From assembly GCF_003865135.1 (NCBI RefSeq), contig NZ_BHZC01000001.1, positions 5,456,001 to 5,520,000 of the forward strand: a DNA stretch of 64,000 nucleotides, read 5' to 3'. The DNA comes from Streptomyces chrestomyceticus JCM 4735. Lineage in GTDB: Bacteria > Actinomycetota > Actinomycetes > Streptomycetales > Streptomycetaceae. The position numbers and the translations under genes are program-made. Under the pieces are notes generated by a model. It was given only the letters and a program-made list of their open reading frames with translations, had not been told where the DNA came from and searched no databases. Shown in pieces: positions 32,658-40,309 of this stretch (position 1 is the stretch's first letter; the number at the start of each line of letters is the position of its first letter).

Positions 32658-33536
32658 TCAGCGCACGGTGATCTTCACCGTTCTGGTCTCGGAGTACGCG
32701 CGGCTCTCCGCCGATTCCGGGGTGCCGGGGCCGGTGCCGGCACCGCCGTTCATGCAGCGGTAGCAGCCGAACAGCTCGACGACGGTGGTGCCCGGCCGGT
32801 CGGCCGAGAAGGTGTACCAGTCCGTGCGCTCGCCCGCCGCGTCGCCTTCGACGTGCGGCACGTCGCTCAGCAGCGGAGCGGGTCCGGAGGAGCTGCGGCT
32901 GACGACCCGCCAGGTGATGCCCGGAACGTTCGAGTAGGCGTTCGGGAGCGAGAAGCGTTCCCCGCGCCGGACGGTCACCTCGCCGCCGGAACCGGCCGCG
33001 AAACCGGTGCTCAGCGAGCGCCCCCGGTTGAGGCCACCGTGCGTCGCGCTCGGTGCCGCGCTCGGTGCGGTGGCCGGGCCCGTACCGACGGTGACCTGGT
33101 ACGTCATGGTGCGCTCGCGGTCCGCCGAGGTCAGCACGATGCGCGCGGTGCCGGGGCTGACGGCGTGGAAGGCGGCCCGTACGCCGGCGTGCGAAGCAGG
33201 GAGGCCGGTCCGGTGCCGTACCGCCGCGCCCTCGATCTTCGGCTCGTCCACCCGCCAGCCGCTGTTCTCGGCCACCCCTGCACCCGGGCCGCTGCTGCCG
33301 CCCGCCCGCAGCACGATGTCGAAGTCCGTACCGGTCCGCACCCGCAGGCTCGTCGCCTGGGACGGGAACGCCCGGACCCCGTCCGGTGCGGTGGGCGACG
33401 GCGAGGCGGTCGGCGCCTTGACGCAGCAGTCCGACGGGCCGCCGCACGCGCCGGTCGTCAGGGCGACGAGCGCGGCGCCGGCCGTGGCCAGGGCGGCGGC
33501 GCGCAGCCGGGGAACGGGTCCTGGAAAATTCGGCAT
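32658..33536 (-). CDS. Lipoprotein with two chagasin-like domains, candidate immunity protein
   Basis: The 292-residue product has a signal peptide ending in T-T-G-A-C (lipobox Cys near residue 31). Two similar beta-rich domains follow. Domain 1 (about 58-150) reads V-R-T-G-T-D-F-D-I-V-L-R, then N-S-G-W-R-V and V-S-P-G-T-A-R-I-V-L-T. Domain 2 (about 185-292) reads V-R-R-G-E-R-F-S-L-P, then N-V-P-G-I-T-W-R-V-V-S and D-R-P-G-T-T-V-V-E-L-F-G. This order (G-E-x-F, then an N-x-x-G-x-x-W loop, then P-G-T-x-x-L-x-L) is the layout of chagasin/I42 inhibitors of papain-type proteases. It starts 8 bp after the stop of a gene that ends in a cysteine peptidase domain, so it may protect the producer from that enzyme. 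The domain call is by eye and needs a profile or structure comparison. Confidence 0.6.
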   Translation of the reverse strand: MPNFPGPVPRLRAAALATAGAALVALTTGACGGPSDCCVKAPTASPSPTAPDGVRAFPSQATSLRVRTGTDFDIVLRAGGSSGPGAGVAENSGWRVDEPKIEGAAVRHRTGLPASHAGVRAAFHAVSPGTARIVLTSADRERTMTYQVTVGTGPATAPSAAPSATHGGLNRGRSLSTGFAAGSGGEVTVRRGERFSLPNAYSNVPGITWRVVSRSSSGPAPLLSDVPHVEGDAAGERTDWYTFSADRPGTTVVELFGCYRCMNGGAGTGPGTPESAESRAYSETRTVKITVR

Positions 33537-33544
33537 CGGGCGGC

Positions 33545-35164
33545 TCACTTCGGTACGTGCACGGCGTACGCGTCCGGCAGGTCGTTGTCGGACGCCTTCT
33601 GCATCCGGCCGTTGACGAAGTCGTCCTCGCTGACCCAGGTCGTGGTCCCCCACGGGTTGTAGACCTGGAGCATGTCGCCCTCCTGGCCGACGATCATCAT
33701 GGCGTGGCCGCTGCGGTCGCCGTCCTTGTAGCCCTCGACGCCGATCGGTACGGGCTTGCCCTCGGCCACCGCCTTCTCGATGTCCGGCAGTGCGTCCCGG
33801 CGGGCGTCCGCGCTGCCGATCTCGCGCAGCTCGTACGCACCGCCCGTGTGCGGGCTGATCTCCTTGTTGACGACCTCGGTCTTGCCGTCGTTGTCCATAC
33901 CGCTGGGCGCTCCGGTGCCGAACCAGCCCTCGTGGCCGCCGTCGCCCTCCTCGTGCACCCGGTGCTGCTCGTCCACCAGCCGCTCGCGGAACGCCTTCGG
34001 GTCGTTCTCCTGGCCCGACTCGCCGCCCGTGAGGCCCAGGGCGTAGACCGGGTCGACCATCGCCCGCGCGGTGACGGTCGAGGAGGCCACACAGGTGCCC
34101 TCCTGGCCGTCGCCGCCCTGGGCCCACGCCTGGCCGTTGAAGGCCGCGGTGTCCCTGTTGACGTTCGACCCGTCGGCGTTGAGCCCTTCGTCGTTCTTGC
34201 TGTCGCCCTGGGTGACGACCGGTGTGAGGTGGGCGGCCAGCCACGCCTCGTCGTCGCCGTGCGGATGGATCTTGTCGCGGAAGCCGCGTACGGAGTCGAG
34301 GTCGTTGCCGGCGGCGAGCGCCTTCATCAGGTAGGCGCGTTCCTCGGGCGACTTGGACTCGGCGAGCATCCGCTCGAACTCGGCCCGGTCCTCGGCGTTC
34401 ATCTTGTTCAGGTACTGGCTGGAGCGCTGGAGATCGTTGCTGGTGAGGATCTCGTTCTGCTCGCGGGACGGGTCGTTCTCGTCGACGGTGGAGGTGTCGG
34501 CGAGCATCAGCTTGTCCGCGGCGGTCAGCCCCTGGGCGGTCACCTTGCCCGAACGGGCCTCCGCGGCGTACTTGTTCAGCTCGCGCGCCGCCTCCCGCCC
34601 CGCGTCGTCGGCGGTCACGGCCGCTCTGTGGAGGTCGCCGACGCCGGTCTGGGCCAGGCTCTTCGCCCGGTTCTTGGCGTCCTCCTCGCCGTCGTCCTCC
34701 CACATGTCGTCGAAGAACCCGTCCTCGCCGCCGAGCAGGCTCAGCGCCTCCTCCAGGCTGGGGCGGCCCCGGCGGTCGGTCTCCTGGGCGGACCGTACGG
34801 CGTCCGCGAGCCGGATCAGCTCACCGCCCGCCTTGCTGAACGCCTCCGCCATCTGCTGCGCCGCCCGGTCCGCCGCGGCCACCACGTCCGCCGCCTTGAC
34901 CGCGGTCGTGCCGGTCCAGGCGTCCGGCAGGGTCTCCTGGGCGACCTTCTGGGTACGGGGCTGCACCTCGTGGGCGCAGGCGTCGGCCGCGGCGCGGTAG
35001 CTCTTGCCGGCGCTCTCGATCGCGCCGGGGTCACCGAACGGCGCCGGTACGGCGAGCGCCTTCTTGATCTCGGATATCAGGTCGTTCTTGCTGTCGGCAC
35101 CGTCGATGCCCTTGATCCGCTCGGCGAGTTCGGCCCGCCGCGCCGTCGTGGATTCGCCCGCCAT
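33545..35164 (-). CDS. WXG/helical-domain protein with C-terminal papain/C39-like cysteine peptidase
   Basis: The 539-residue product has no signal peptide. Its N-terminal 145 residues are helical with L-P-D-A-W-T-G (about 80-86), a WXG turn of the type VII (ESX-like) export signal domains. The middle is a charged helical region. The last 190 residues hold G-T-C-V-A-S-S-T-V-T-A near 355 (Cys nucleophile), D-R-S-G-H-A-M-M-I-V-G near 485 (His) and Q-V-Y-N-P-W-G near 500 (Asn), which is the Cys-His-Asn set of papain/C39-like peptidases. The gene lies between a WXG-like small gene and a lipoprotein that looks like a cysteine-protease inhibitor. A secreted protease toxin is the best reading; a housekeeping exported peptidase is the alternative. 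Confidence 0.7.
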   Translation of the reverse strand: MAGESTTARRAELAERIKGIDGADSKNDLISEIKKALAVPAPFGDPGAIESAGKSYRAAADACAHEVQPRTQKVAQETLPDAWTGTTAVKAADVVAAADRAAQQMAEAFSKAGGELIRLADAVRSAQETDRRGRPSLEEALSLLGGEDGFFDDMWEDDGEEDAKNRAKSLAQTGVGDLHRAAVTADDAGREAARELNKYAAEARSGKVTAQGLTAADKLMLADTSTVDENDPSREQNEILTSNDLQRSSQYLNKMNAEDRAEFERMLAESKSPEERAYLMKALAAGNDLDSVRGFRDKIHPHGDDEAWLAAHLTPVVTQGDSKNDEGLNADGSNVNRDTAAFNGQAWAQGGDGQEGTCVASSTVTARAMVDPVYALGLTGGESGQENDPKAFRERLVDEQHRVHEEGDGGHEGWFGTGAPSGMDNDGKTEVVNKEISPHTGGAYELREIGSADARRDALPDIEKAVAEGKPVPIGVEGYKDGDRSGHAMMIVGQEGDMLQVYNPWGTTTWVSEDDFVNGRMQKASDNDLPDAYAVHVPK

Positions 35165-35213
35165 GGTGGGCCGCCTTTCCCCCGTGGTGCTGCTGTTGCT
35201 GTGGTGTCGGTGG

Positions 35214-35250
35214 TGATGAGCTGGTGGTGTTGAGTGATGAGCTGGTGGTG
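35214..35250. repeat. Direct repeat of 16 bp in the gap before the peptidase gene
   Basis: TGATGAGCTGGTGGTG occurs at 35214-35229 and again at 35235-35250. It is part of a G/T-rich tract of simple repeats between 35180 and 35290 on the plus strand. No gene is seen here. Confidence 0.6.
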
Positions 35251-35291
35251 CCAGTGGGTGCTTATGCGTGCTCGCGTGTGCTTATGTGCGC

Positions 35292-35686
35292 TTACGGTGC
35301 CGGGGAGGTGCCTGCGGTCAGCCGCAGCTCCATCAGCGCGGCCACCGCCTCGAACCAGCGGGCGAGCGTCTCGTCGTCGTCCACGCCCCCGCCGACCCCG
35401 GCCGCGGCGGCGAGCCAGGCGCCCGCCGTACGGGCCGGTGTCTCGCCCGGCAGCGGCAGGTCGAGCGCGGCGGCGTACGCGGCGCCGCCCGCGCGGACGA
35501 CCCGGGCGAGGTAGGCCACGGAGCGGGGCAGTACGCCGAGCCGGCCGAGCGTCACGGCGGCGGCGATCGCCCCGTCGCTGAAGAGGGCGCGGCGGGCGTG
35601 GCCTTCGGCGGGCAGGCCGAAGCGGAGCATGGGCGGGATGTCGAGGCGCAGCAGGTCGTCGTCGGTCTTCGGGGGAATGCGGTCAT
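35292..35686 (-). pseudogene. Unknown protein of the WXG operon, probable one-base frameshift near its start
   Basis: A frame ending at 35292 gives M-L-R-F-G-L-P-A-E-G-H-A-R-R-A-L from an internal ATG at 35630, without a good binding site. Upstream the same frame continues (K-T-D-D-D-L-L-R-L-D-I-P-P) without a start, while ATG 35686 opens another frame with M-T-A-F-P. One more base in the run of five at 35671-35675 unites them in a protein of about 131 residues. It is helical, with L-G-R-L-G-V-L-P-R-S-V-A and an acidic segment G-V-D-D-D-E-T-L-A-R-W-F. I do not recognise it; in this place it could be an export chaperone. Confidence 0.55.
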
Positions 35687-35792
35687 GGCTGGCTTGCCCT
35701 GTTCTGGTGGCGTGGCGGGGCGGGGCGCCGCTCGGTACGGAAGGGTGCGGGCCGGGGCGGCTTGGTTCGGTGGTGGCGGGTGGGGGCGCCGG

Positions 35793-36146
35793 TCAGCCGA
35801 AGGGGGTGCTGCCCGCGCCGGAGGGCGCCGGTGCGGCGGCGGCCGCGTGACGGAGGCCGGAGATGGCGGCATGGTCCGCGGCGCCGTAGTTCGCCGTCGT
35901 GGTGCGGAGTTTCTTCGCGATCTCACCGAGGGCGTCGTGCAGAACGGTGGCTTCGCGCTGCCAGGCGCCGGCGAAGTTGTCGAAGGCGGGCGCCACGTCC
36001 TCGCCGCCGAACGATTCCGGCCTGCTGCACGACTGCTGCGGGAGGGATTTCTGTACGGAGGCGAGTTGTCCGGCGGCGGAATCCAGTTCCGACGCGCTGC
36101 TCTCCGTACCGGATTTCTTGATCGCGTAACCCGACCCGTCGGCCAT
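35793..36146 (-). CDS. WXG100-like (ESX) small secreted-type protein
   Basis: The 117-residue product starts M-A-D-G-S-G-Y-A-I-K-K-S-G and forms two predicted helices joined by D-N-F-A-G-A-W-Q-R-E-A-T. The W-x-x turn sits where WXG100 proteins have W-x-G, though Gly is replaced. The tail is Ala/Pro/Gly-rich. It is the first gene of the operon that leads to the cysteine-peptidase gene, as is common for ESX-type substrates. GGGGGA lies upstream of the ATG at 36146; the in-frame extension to 36248 is unlikely. No secretion machinery is in the window. Confidence 0.65.
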   Translation of the reverse strand: MADGSGYAIKKSGTESSASELDSAAGQLASVQKSLPQQSCSRPESFGGEDVAPAFDNFAGAWQREATVLHDALGEIAKKLRTTTANYGAADHAAISGLRHAAAAAPAPSGAGSTPFG

Positions 36147-36699
36147 GCCTGAGTACCGTCCCCCGTGCGTGTATGCGTGCGCTTCCCGTACCGAACTGCC
36201 TGATGTGCCGTGCGGAATTCCCGGATGCGGACGAATCGCGTACCGCACGCCGTTTCCATGGTCCCTGTATTCCGCTGCTCACCAGGTCACTTCGGTGCCG
36301 GAGGAGCATAGCCGATTCCCGTCGGACTTCGGCCGGACGAAGAGTGGCGGGGCGGCCATTCGGCCCGATAGGGCGCCCAATAAACCGTTCCAGGCGTTTC
36401 GGTCCCGGGAATTCCCGCATGGGGGTTTCCGTGCGGGTGATCCGCGGGCGGGGTGGGAAGACGGGAGAAGGCGGAAGAAGGTGGCGCGGCCGGGAACTCT
36501 CGCGTGGGCAACGGACGTTGTCCGTACAGGATTTGCACAGGAAAGGAGGGGGCGCGCAGCGGTCTGCCGTGCGCCGGTTGCTGTCGGCTGCCGCCGGTTT
36601 TCGCCGGTGGGTCCGGGGTGGGCCCGGACGGTGTTTTCCGGCCCGCCACGGCCGGTCCGGACCTCGCCCGCGCGTCCGATGGATGATCAAATGCTACAT
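36147..36699. other. Divergent intergenic region of about 550 bp
   Basis: No gene is supported. It must hold the promoters of the WXG operon (minus) and the amidohydrolase gene (plus). TATGCT on the minus strand near 36307-36312 is a possible -10. A AAAGGAGGGGG sequence near 36540 looks like a ribosome binding site but no credible frame starts behind it. Confidence 0.4.
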
Positions 36700-37995
36700 A
36701 TGAGCGATAGCGCGCGTGACACCGTACTGGCCCCGCTCGACGCCCGCATGGCGGACCTCGAATCCCTCTACGAAGACCTCCACCGGCACCCCGAACTCGG
36801 CTTCCAGGAGTCCCGTACGGCAGCCGAGGCGGCCCGCCGCCTGACCTCGTACGGCTACGAGGTCACCACCGGCATCGGCCGGACGGGCGTGGTCGGCGTG
36901 CTGCGCAACGGCCCCGGCCCGGTCGTCCTGCTGCGGGCCGACATGGACGCCCTGCCCGTCACCGAGCGCAGCGGCCTGCCGTACGCCTCCGCCGTCCCCG
37001 GCGTCATGCACGCCTGCGGCCACGACGTGCACGTCACCTGCCTGGCGGGCGCCGCCGATCTGCTCGCGGCGGGCCGGGAGCACTGGTCCGGCACGCTGGT
37101 CGTGCTCTTCCAGCCCGCCGAGGAGGTCGGCGACGGGGCACGGGCGATGATCGAGGACGGGCTGTTCGGGGCCGTGGCGGACGGTGCCGAGGCCGGTTCT
37201 GGTGCCGGCGCCGACGGGCAGGGGCGGGTGCCGACCCCCGACGTGGTGCTCGCCCAGCACGTCGCCCCGCTCGGCGCGGGCCTGATCTCGTACGCCCCCG
37301 GCGCCTGTATGGCCGCCTCGGACAGCCTGAAGATCACCTTCCACGGGACCGGCGGCCACGGCTCCCGGCCCGAGACTGCCGTCGACCCGATCGTGATGGC
37401 CGCCGCCTTCGTCCAGCGGCTGCAGTCCGTCGTCGCCCGCGAGGTCGCGCCCAAGGACCGCGCCGTCGTCACCGTGGGCTCCTTCCAGGCCGGGGACGCC
37501 CCCAACGTCATCCCCGACCAGGCGGTGGTGCAGCTCAGCGTCCGCACCTTCGACGAGGACGTGCGCGGCCGGGTGCTGGCGGCCATCGACCGCATCGCCA
37601 AGGCCGAGGCCACCGCGTCCGGCGCGCCGCGCGAGCCGGAGTCCGAGGTGCTGAACACCTTCCCGGTCACCCGCAACGACGACCGGACGCTGGAACGGGT
37701 CAACGCCGCCTTCACCGACCACTTCGGCGCCCAGCGGCTGTTCGGCTACGAACCGGCCGCCGGCAGCGAGGACGCCGGACTGATCGCCACGGCCGCCGGC
37801 GCGCCGCTCTACTACTGGTGGCTGGGCGGCTGGGACCCGGACGAGTTCCGCGCCGCGATGTCCTCCGGACGCCTCGCGCAGGACATCCCCTCCAACCACT
37901 CGCCGCACTTCACCCCGGTCAAGCAGCCCACCCTGACCATGGGCGTCCAGGCGCTCACCGTCGCGGCCCTGAGCCACCTGGAGCCGGCCCGGTGA
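36700..37995 (+). CDS. M20-family amidohydrolase (hippurate hydrolase/IAA-amino acid hydrolase type)
   Basis: The 431-residue enzyme has D-L-H-R-H-P-E-L-G-F-Q-E near residue 27, L-R-A-D-M-D-A-L-P-V near 82, M-H-A-C-G-H-D-V-H near 107 (metal-binding Cys, His) and Q-P-A-E-E-V-G near 145 (Glu). It lacks a signal peptide. Such enzymes split N-acylated amino acids with two metal ions. A Gly/Ala insertion lies near 165-180. In-frame ATGs at 36679 and 36691 are also possible; no binding site decides. Substrate not known. Confidence 0.85.
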   Translation: MSDSARDTVLAPLDARMADLESLYEDLHRHPELGFQESRTAAEAARRLTSYGYEVTTGIGRTGVVGVLRNGPGPVVLLRADMDALPVTERSGLPYASAVPGVMHACGHDVHVTCLAGAADLLAAGREHWSGTLVVLFQPAEEVGDGARAMIEDGLFGAVADGAEAGSGAGADGQGRVPTPDVVLAQHVAPLGAGLISYAPGACMAASDSLKITFHGTGGHGSRPETAVDPIVMAAAFVQRLQSVVAREVAPKDRAVVTVGSFQAGDAPNVIPDQAVVQLSVRTFDEDVRGRVLAAIDRIAKAEATASGAPREPESEVLNTFPVTRNDDRTLERVNAAFTDHFGAQRLFGYEPAAGSEDAGLIATAAGAPLYYWWLGGWDPDEFRAAMSSGRLAQDIPSNHSPHFTPVKQPTLTMGVQALTVAALSHLEPAR

Positions 37996-38200
37996 TCTCC
38001 CGTACGCCCAGACGTACGTAGGCCATCCACCCCTGGACGGCCAACGCGACCACGACGGCGGGCGGCACGGCCCAGGGGAGCGCTCCCGCGGCGGCGAGGG
38101 CGGCGCACAGGGGGACGGTGATCAGGGTCGGGAGGACGGAGGCGGTGGCGAGGCGGATACGGGTGCGGGTGCTGATGGGGGAGCGGGGGTGGCGGGTCAT
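37955..38200 (-). CDS. Small two-helix membrane protein coupled to MerR
   Basis: The 81-residue product has two hydrophobic segments (A-S-V-L-P-T-L-I-T-V-P-L-C-A-A-L-A-A and V-P-P-A-V-V-V-A-L-A-V-Q-G-W-M-A-Y). Its ATG overlaps the stop of the MerR gene by four bases, so it is translated together with it. Its 3' end overlaps the amidohydrolase gene on the other strand by 41 bp. Function unknown. Confidence 0.6.
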   Translation of the reverse strand: MTRHPRSPISTRTRIRLATASVLPTLITVPLCAALAAAGALPWAVPPAVVVALAVQGWMAYVRLGVREITGPAPGGSGPRR

Positions 38201-39075
38201 GAATCGTTTCCTGTGGTCGTTCGGGGGCCGGTGGAGCGCACCCCGCGCGCCGCGTCGAGGTAATCCGCCAGCGCCGCCCAGGCGTTGAGGCTGCCGTCGG
38301 CCGCTGCCCCTGGCTCCGGCTCTTGCCTTGGCCCAGGCTCTCGCCGTGGCTCCGTCCCTGGCCCTGGAGCAGAGCCCGGCCCCGCCTCCTCCGCCCCCAC
38401 CTCCGTACGCCACGCCTCCCGCACCCCGGCGGACACCCCCGCGTCCCCGCCGCTGAACAGCGCGCCCAGCTCGTCCATCCGCGCCACCAGGCGCCGTACG
38501 CGCCGATCGGCAGCCGGCACCCCGGCCGTACGCAGCCGCTCCGCCCGGCGGTACAGCTCCGGCCACTCCACCCGCAGCAGGTAGTGCGCCGCCGGTCCCA
38601 GCGCCGCGCCGCGCGCCGCGAGTACCTGGAGCTGGTCCGCGTCCAGGTGGCGGCGCAGGGCGCGGTCCGCCGACGGGCCGGTGCGGCCGATCGCCTCCAG
38701 CGCCGCCAGCAGGTCGGGGGTGCCCGGTGCCGTGCCCGCCGACAGTGACTCCTCCAGCCGCCGCAGCCGCCCGCGCAGCGCTTCCAGGGCGGTCAGGGAC
38801 TCCTCGACTTCCGCCAGGTGGTCCCGTACGAGGCGCAGCGGAGCGACGCCCGAGTCCAGGCAGACCGCGATGGTCTCCAGGTCCAGGCCCAGACTGCGCA
38901 GGGCCAGCACCTGGTAGAGGCGGGCGGCGTCGTCCTCCGTGTACTCGCGGTGGCCGCCGGGCGTGCGGCGGGACGGGCTGAGCAGCCCGATGGTGTCCCA
39001 GTGGTGCAGGGTCCGGACGGTCAGCCCGCTCGCCTCGGCGAGCCGGCCGACCTTCCAGGTGGTGGCGTCGGTCAT
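38197..39075 (-). CDS. MerR-family regulator (TipA-like)
   Basis: The 292-residue protein has an N-terminal MerR winged helix (K-V-G-R-L-A-E-A-S-G-L-T-V-R-T-L-H-H-W-D), then a coiled coil and a helical C-terminal domain like TipAS, which binds thiopeptides in TipA. A Gly/Pro/Glu-rich insertion (P-G-P-G-T-E-P-R-R-E-P repeats) lies near 245-270. Start at 39075; an ATG at 39090 is an alternative. The MerR-type promoter at 39091-39112 indicates autoregulation and a near-leaderless transcript. Confidence 0.82.
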   Translation of the reverse strand: MTDATTWKVGRLAEASGLTVRTLHHWDTIGLLSPSRRTPGGHREYTEDDAARLYQVLALRSLGLDLETIAVCLDSGVAPLRLVRDHLAEVEESLTALEALRGRLRRLEESLSAGTAPGTPDLLAALEAIGRTGPSADRALRRHLDADQLQVLAARGAALGPAAHYLLRVEWPELYRRAERLRTAGVPAADRRVRRLVARMDELGALFSGGDAGVSAGVREAWRTEVGAEEAGPGSAPGPGTEPRREPGPRQEPEPGAAADGSLNAWAALADYLDAARGVRSTGPRTTTGNDS

Positions 39076-39090
39076 GTCTTTACGGTGCAA

Positions 39091-39112
39091 CATCACGCGA
39101 CGTCAGGTTCAA
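39091..39112 (-). promoter_or_regulatory. MerR-type operator and -35 box
   Basis: On the minus strand TTGAAC (39112-39107) is followed by the dyad CCTGACGTCGCGTGATG (39107-39091). This is the usual place of a MerR site, between -35 and -10 with a long spacer. It lies just upstream of the MerR gene. Confidence 0.6.
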
Positions 39113-39155
39113 GTCCGGCCGGCGGGACGGGACCCGGGGCGCGGGCCGGGGGCGG

Positions 39156-39731
39156 TCAGGGCGCCACGATGCGGTCGACCGCGGCGTTCACCAGCTCCTC
39201 GCGCTCGGCCTCCGAGAACACGTCGGGCAGGGTGAGCTGTTCGACGATGAGCCAGTTGAAGGCCAGGTACAGCAGCCGGACGGCGGTCGCGTCGCCGGGC
39301 AGGCCGGATTCCTGGTGGTAGGCCACGTTGGCGTCGACGTCGGCACGGACGCGCTCGGTCAGCACCGCGCGCAGTGCGGGGCGGCGGGTGGCTTCGAGGC
39401 GCAGTTCGAGCAGCGCCAGGTACCCGGTACGGAACGAGCTGACCCGGCCGACCAGCTCCCGCATCAGCATCGCGTACGTCTCCCGGTCGGGCGTGGCCGA
39501 CCGCTGCCGCGTGATCGTCGCCTCGTCCGGCTGGAGGCGTTCGTAGACCCGGGCGCCCGCCTGGGTGAGCAGGTCGTCGCGGTTGGCGAAGTAGTTGGAG
39601 GCGGTGCCGGGGGGCACGGCGGCCTCGGTGTCCACCGCGCGGAAGGTCAGGCCGCGGGCGCCCTCCGCGGCCAGCACCTCGATCGCGGCGTCGACCAGAG
39701 CGGCCCTCCGCTCGTCGTTCCTGCGGACCAT
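39156..39731 (-). CDS. TetR-family regulator of the adjacent RibD-like gene
   Basis: The 191-residue protein has the helix-turn-helix G-L-T-F-R-A-V-D-T-E-A-A-V-P-P-G-T-A-S-N-Y-F-A-N-R near residues 28-52. The C-terminal domain is of the common actinobacterial type. The ATG at 39731 is chosen over the upstream in-frame GTG codons. It diverges from a RibD-like gene with two AGTACT-centred palindromes between them, the standard arrangement of a repressor with its target. Confidence 0.8.
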   Translation of the reverse strand: MVRRNDERRAALVDAAIEVLAAEGARGLTFRAVDTEAAVPPGTASNYFANRDDLLTQAGARVYERLQPDEATITRQRSATPDRETYAMLMRELVGRVSSFRTGYLALLELRLEATRRPALRAVLTERVRADVDANVAYHQESGLPGDATAVRLLYLAFNWLIVEQLTLPDVFSEAEREELVNAAVDRIVAP

Positions 39732-39746
39732 TGACACCACTCCGTT

Positions 39747-39786
39747 CGTAGTACTACGTCCTCACCACTTCGCTTAGAGTACTATG
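39747..39786. promoter_or_regulatory. Two AGTACT-centred operators between TetR and RibD-like genes
   Basis: CGTAGTACTACG (39747-39758) is a perfect 12-bp palindrome. TAGAGTACTATG (39775-39786) is a near copy 28 bp further. TAGAGT in the second also looks like a -10 for the RibD-like gene, so binding there would block transcription. Confidence 0.65.
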
Positions 39787-39801
39787 GGTGGCGTCACCGG
39801 T

Positions 39802-40219
39802 ATGCGCAAGCTGGTCTACTACGTGGCCGTCAGCCTCGACGGCCGTATCGCGGGCCCTGGCGGAGAGTTCGACTTCTATCCTGCGGGCGACGAGCAGCAG
39901 GCCGCCGCCTACAGCGCACGGTGCAACGCCCGCCACCCGGAATGCGTACCCACCGCCATGCGCGCCGCCCTCGGCCTCGCCGACACGCCCAACCGGCGCT
40001 TCGACACCGTACGGATGGGGCTCGGCAGCTACCGCCCCGCGGCTCGCGGGCGCGCTGCTGCCCGAGATCGACGAGCTGATCATCAAGAGCTGTCCGGTGG
40101 TCGCCGGGGCCGGGATTCCCGTGTTCGACGGGGAACTCGACCCGAGCGTCTTCGACGTGACCAACCGAGACTCGTTCGTCAACGGCGTCACGGTCACCCA
40201 CTTCACCAGACGGCGGTGA
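39802..40219 (+). pseudogene. RibD/dihydrofolate-reductase-fold protein with internal deletion
   Basis: The N-terminal part M-R-K-L-V-Y-Y-V-A-V-S-L-D-G-R-I-A-G-P runs normally to G-L-G-S-Y-R-P-A near 40040. Immediately after it, in another frame, comes R-L-A-G-A-L-L-P-E-I-D-E-L and the normal end F-D-G-E-L-D-P-S-V-F-D-V. The family has about 60 more residues between those two points, so about 180-200 bases are missing. Full-length relatives reduce pteridine-like or other substrates with NADPH and are typical targets of TetR repressors. The product here cannot fold as a whole enzyme. Real deletion or collapsed assembly are both possible. Confidence 0.75.
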
Positions 40220-40309
40220 ACGGACCCGCCCCCGCCCTTGACCTTGCCCTTGGGGGAAGACGCAGCCTCAGGTCCGCGGGGGTCGTCCCCGTACGAGGAG
40301 GGTGGACGG

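Noticed and set aside
39080..39120. T-arm-like GGTTCAAGTCC suggesting a tRNA
   Set aside because: No acceptor stem, anticodon arm or D arm can be folded around it; the bases belong to the MerR-type -35 box.
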